A DNA stretch of 64,000 nt from Phyllobacterium trifolii. GTDB lineage: Bacteria > Pseudomonadota > Alphaproteobacteria > Rhizobiales > Rhizobiaceae. The stretch covers positions 62,001 to 126,000 of the forward strand of contig NZ_JACHXN010000014.1 of the NCBI RefSeq assembly GCF_014192095.1, written 5' to 3'. The notes below the pieces were generated by a model, which made no database searches, had not been told where the DNA came from, and saw nothing but the letters and a program-made list of their open reading frames with translations. Position 1 is the stretch's first letter, and each line of letters opens with the position of its first letter. A program made the translations under genes and the position numbers. Below are positions 61,508-64,000 of the stretch, one piece after another.

Positions 61508-62604
61508 AGCGTTCGCCGCTCGCAATTGTCGCTTTCCTGCTCGCAGCGGCGTCATTGGTGCTGCCGACAGGCGCCGACGCGCCGGGTCTTTTCTTCTTTG
61601 CAACGCCTGCCTTGCTGTTCGCAGCATCCGCCCTGGCGCTTTTTGCTTCCGCTTCGAACAGTTCTTTGATCGCCCTGCTGGTGCTGGTCCACTTGGCGGC
61701 AATCTTCCTGATCGGCTTGCTTGGCTCCTTTGCGATGGCGGCTCCCGAGATCGGCTATTGGTGTATGGTGGTCGCTGCATGGTTGCTTGCCTGGCTCGCC
61801 GTGCAAAGATTGGCTGGATTGCGGCTCAAATCCGTAGCTCTGCAACGAATGGTCAACCTCGCGCTGCCGGTTCTGTTCGGCGCATGGTTGCTGATTCTCT
61901 GGGAGATCGTCGTTCGCGGCTTCGGCGTACCGGCAATCCTGCTGCCGCCGCCTTCCATGATTGCAGCGCGGATTGCCGGATCGGTGCCAACCCTCTGGGC
62001 AGACTTCCAGCAAACCTTCCTGAAGGCTGCGATCGCCGGCTATGTGATTGGCTGCGGATCGGGCTTTCTCGCGGCTATCGTCGTTGACCGCGTTCCTTTC
62101 CTGCGCAAGGGCCTGTTGCCGGTCGGCAATCTCGTTGCGGCACTTCCCGTCGTTGGCATCGCACCGATCATGGTCATGTGGTTTGGCTCTTACTGGGAAT
62201 CGAAAGCGGCAGTGGTCGTCATCATGACGTTCTTCCCGATGCTGGTGAACACCGTCGCCGGTCTTGCCGCGTCCGGCGCCATGGAGCGCGATCTCATGCG
62301 CACCTATGGTTCGAGCTACACGCAGACCTTGTTCAAGCTGCGCCTGCCTGCAGCCATGCCGTTCATCTTCAATGCCTTGAAGATCAATTCGACGCTGGCA
62401 CTGATCGGCGCAATTGTCGCGGAATTCTTCGGCTCGCCGATTGTCGGCATGGGCTTTCGTATCTCGGCTGAGGTCGGGCGTATGAATGTCGATATGGTAT
62501 GGGCAGAAATATTTGTTGCAGCACTTGCGGGGTCGCTATCCTATGGGCTGATCACACTCATCGAAAGAGCCGTCACCTTCTGGCATCCTTCCTATCGAAC
62601 CTAA
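61504..62604 (+). CDS. ABC transporter permease 2
   Basis: A 366-residue permease. The first about 110 residues form four extra hydrophobic segments (SPLAIVAFLLAAASLVLPTG and on) before the ordinary permease domain. The EAA loop reads LMRTYGSSYTQTLFKLRLPAAMP. Two permeases in tandem suggest a heterodimer. It is followed by the binding-protein gene after 26 bases. Confidence 0.92.
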   Translation: MKRSPLAIVAFLLAAASLVLPTGADAPGLFFFATPALLFAASALALFASASNSSLIALLVLVHLAAIFLIGLLGSFAMAAPEIGYWCMVVAAWLLAWLAVQRLAGLRLKSVALQRMVNLALPVLFGAWLLILWEIVVRGFGVPAILLPPPSMIAARIAGSVPTLWADFQQTFLKAAIAGYVIGCGSGFLAAIVVDRVPFLRKGLLPVGNLVAALPVVGIAPIMVMWFGSYWESKAAVVVIMTFFPMLVNTVAGLAASGAMERDLMRTYGSSYTQTLFKLRLPAAMPFIFNALKINSTLALIGAIVAEFFGSPIVGMGFRISAEVGRMNVDMVWAEIFVAALAGSLSYGLITLIERAVTFWHPSYRT

Positions 62605-62630
62605 AAACAAGAACAGAGGAGAACTAAAGC

Positions 62631-63620
62631 ATGAAAAATAAAATCGTATTTTCGCTGGGGTTGGTCGCCATGACTTTGATGGCCGGTTCGGCGCTTGCCG
62701 CGGATAAGCTCGTACTTCAGCTGAAATGGGTCACGCAGGGCCAGTTTGCCGGTTACTACGTGGCAAAAGACAAAGGCTTCTACGAGGAAGCCGGGCTGGA
62801 TGTGGAAATCAAGCCAGGCGGGCCGGACGTTGCTCCACCGCAGGTGATTGCAGGCGGTGGCGCCGATGTTGTGGTCGACTGGATGCCTTCGGCGTTGGCG
62901 ACACGCGAAAAGGGCTTGCCGCTCGTCAACATCGCGCAGCCGTTCAAACGTTCGGGCATGATGCTGACCTGCCGCAAGGAGACCGGCATCACCAAGCCGG
63001 AAGACTTCAAAGGCAAGACGCTCGGCGTGTGGTTCGGTGGCAATGAATATCCGTTTCTGTCGTGGATGAACCACCTAGGCCTCAAGACCGATGGCGGACC
63101 AGACGGCGTGACAGTTCTGAAGCAGGGCTTCAATGTCGATCCGCTGATCCAGAAGCAGGCCGATTGCATTTCGACCATGACCTATAACGAGTATTGGCAG
63201 GTGATCGACGCCGGGATACCTGCCGATCAGCTTGTGACGTTCAAGTACGAGGACGAGAAGGTGGCGACGCTGGAGGATGGTCTCTACGTCCTGCAGAAGA
63301 GCCTGGACGATCCGAAAATGGTTGAAAAGCTTGCGAAGTTCGTCAAGGCTTCGATGAAAGGCTGGGACTATGCGCGCGCCAATCCGGATGAAGCCGCGAC
63401 CATCGTGCTCGATAATGACGCCAGTGGCGCCCAGACCGAAAAGCACCAGAAACGCATGGTCGCCGAGATCAACAAGCTGACGGAAGGTTCCGACGGAGTG
63501 CTAGATGTTGCGGCCGCCGAGCGCACCGTCGAGACATTGCTCGGCGGTGGTTCTGATCCGGTCATCACCAAAAAGCCCGAAGGTGCCTGGACGACGAAAA
63601 TCACGGACGCCGCGAAGTAA
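62631..63620 (+). CDS. ABC transporter substrate-binding protein (NMT1/THI5-like)
   Basis: ATG 62631 has AGAGGAG upstream; 329 residues with a signal peptide (MKNKIVFSLGLVAMTLMAGSALAAD). NMT1/THI5 features: LQLKWVTQGQFAGYYVAKDKGFYEEAGLDV and FKGKTLGVWFGGNEYPF. Members bind pyrimidines or their relatives, which agrees with the operon. It is the last gene of the operon; the dihydropyrimidine dehydrogenase genes are not found here. Confidence 0.93.
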   Translation: MKNKIVFSLGLVAMTLMAGSALAADKLVLQLKWVTQGQFAGYYVAKDKGFYEEAGLDVEIKPGGPDVAPPQVIAGGGADVVVDWMPSALATREKGLPLVNIAQPFKRSGMMLTCRKETGITKPEDFKGKTLGVWFGGNEYPFLSWMNHLGLKTDGGPDGVTVLKQGFNVDPLIQKQADCISTMTYNEYWQVIDAGIPADQLVTFKYEDEKVATLEDGLYVLQKSLDDPKMVEKLAKFVKASMKGWDYARANPDEAATIVLDNDASGAQTEKHQKRMVAEINKLTEGSDGVLDVAAAERTVETLLGGGSDPVITKKPEGAWTTKITDAAK

Positions 63621-63630
63621 GGTATCGCGA

Positions 63631-63808
63631 TATCTCCCCCCTTGTGGGGGAGAAAGAATTTTCTTGGATTTAGCCTTGCTGCTAAATCCTTAGAAAATCC
63701 AAGAGAGGGGGTAGTACGATGATTGCAAATCCCCTCTCTGGCGATTTCTAGCACTTAGCAAGGGCTAAATGCTGAAATCGCTTTCTCTCCCACAAGGGGA
63801 GAGATAAT
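63631..63808. repeat. nested palindromic intergenic repeat (RIME-like)
   Basis: Imperfect terminal inverted repeats of about 27 bases (left 63631-63657, right ends 63808), each with a hairpin around CTTGTG, enclose internal hairpins such as GGATTTA/TAAATCC. This is the layout of rhizobial intergenic mosaic elements. It lies between the converging operon and ilvD and may end transcription of both. Confidence 0.65.
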
Positions 63809-63823
63809 CAGCACTTTACATAC

Positions 63824-64000
63824 TTACTCCCAATGATCCGGGATCTGTCGGACAGCGCCACGTGCAGCACTTGTTGCCATGGCGCCATATGCCCGCAGCG
63901 CAGTGGTGATCTTGCGCTTGCGCTTTTCTTCCGGCTTCCAGGCGGCAGTGCCCTTGGCTTCCATATGAGCACGGCGGTCGGCGATGGCAGCATCATCGAC
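63824..64000 (-). CDS. ilvD: dihydroxy-acid dehydratase, C-terminal end (cut by window edge)
   Basis: The last 58 residues of Ilv[21 protein letters not shown], then [23 protein letters not shown], ending IPDHWE with a TAA stop at 63824-63826. The 5' end lies beyond the right border. IlvD makes 2-keto acids of valine and isoleucine synthesis. Confidence 0.85.
   Translation of the reverse strand, partial: VDDAAIADRRAHMEAKGTAAWKPEEKRKRKITTALRAYGAMATSAARGAVRQIPDHWE

Noticed and set aside
1-64000. CRISPR array
   Set aside because: No series of regularly spaced short direct repeats with unique spacers and no cas genes were seen; the dispersed 16-bp motif is far too widely and irregularly spaced.

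Overview
The window reads as chromosome of an alphaproteobacterium of the order Hyphomicrobiales (Rhizobiales), most like the Brucella/Ochrobactrum/Phyllobacterium side. This is inferred from gene content: a RutR-type pyrimidine catabolism operon, a PrsD/PrsE-like type I exporter, rmlABCD, kdpDE and ilvD with rhizobial-looking sequence, and a nested-palindrome intergenic repeat at the right end. A complete tRNA-Gln and the ilvD end argue for chromosome rather than plasmid.

Bases 1-21,200 look like an accretion-type genomic island. It starts with the end of a replication-protein-like gene and three small genes. A tightly coupled three-gene operon (3199-7408) then encodes an SMC/ABC-like ATPase, a soluble HEAT-like histidine kinase and a receiver fused to a kinase-fold domain; I recognise it as no named system. 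A serine resolvase with a degenerate HNH-like partner follows. Next comes a type I restriction-modification operon (9029-17189) carrying two extra genes, a PD-(D/E)xK-like protein and a TIR-domain protein, between hsdS and hsdR. The island closes with an Mrr-type restriction enzyme and small, mostly secreted proteins. A 16-bp motif, TGAAACYGGTTGCAAA, recurs six times only at boundaries between these modules. Around two copies it is embedded in a diverged ~185-bp direct repeat whose end resembles the 3' end of a tRNA. These may be att-like scars or a shared operator.

Bases 21,200-38,700 hold a secreted hydrolase with a divergent AraC regulator, small proteins, and a putative exoprotein cluster. 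The cluster has a LuxR-type regulator, a type I secretion ATPase (with unusual motif residues) and its adaptor, two Gly/Asn-rich repetitive proteins sharing an upstream motif, an HExxH metalloprotease, an NTF2-like exported protein, a diheme cytochrome-like protein and a large SAM-cyclase-AAA-TPR signalling protein.

Bases 38,800-45,600 are a surface polysaccharide locus: dTDP-rhamnose synthesis (rfbD, rfbB, rfbC, rfbA), two family-2 glycosyltransferases and a phosphohexomutase. Bases 45,770-50,900 carry tRNA-Gln(CUG) and small metabolic or stress genes with TetR and ArsR regulators. Bases 50,890-54,254 are kdpE and kdpD with no kdpFABC beside them.

Bases 54,359-63,620 form a reductive pyrimidine catabolism and uptake operon: a RutR-like repressor with a near-perfect RutR box in the divergent promoter, then an omega-aminotransferase, an M20 amidohydrolase (beta-ureidopropionase type), a dihydropyrimidinase, and an ABC transporter with an embedded acetyltransferase. 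The window ends in a palindromic repeat and the 3' end of ilvD.
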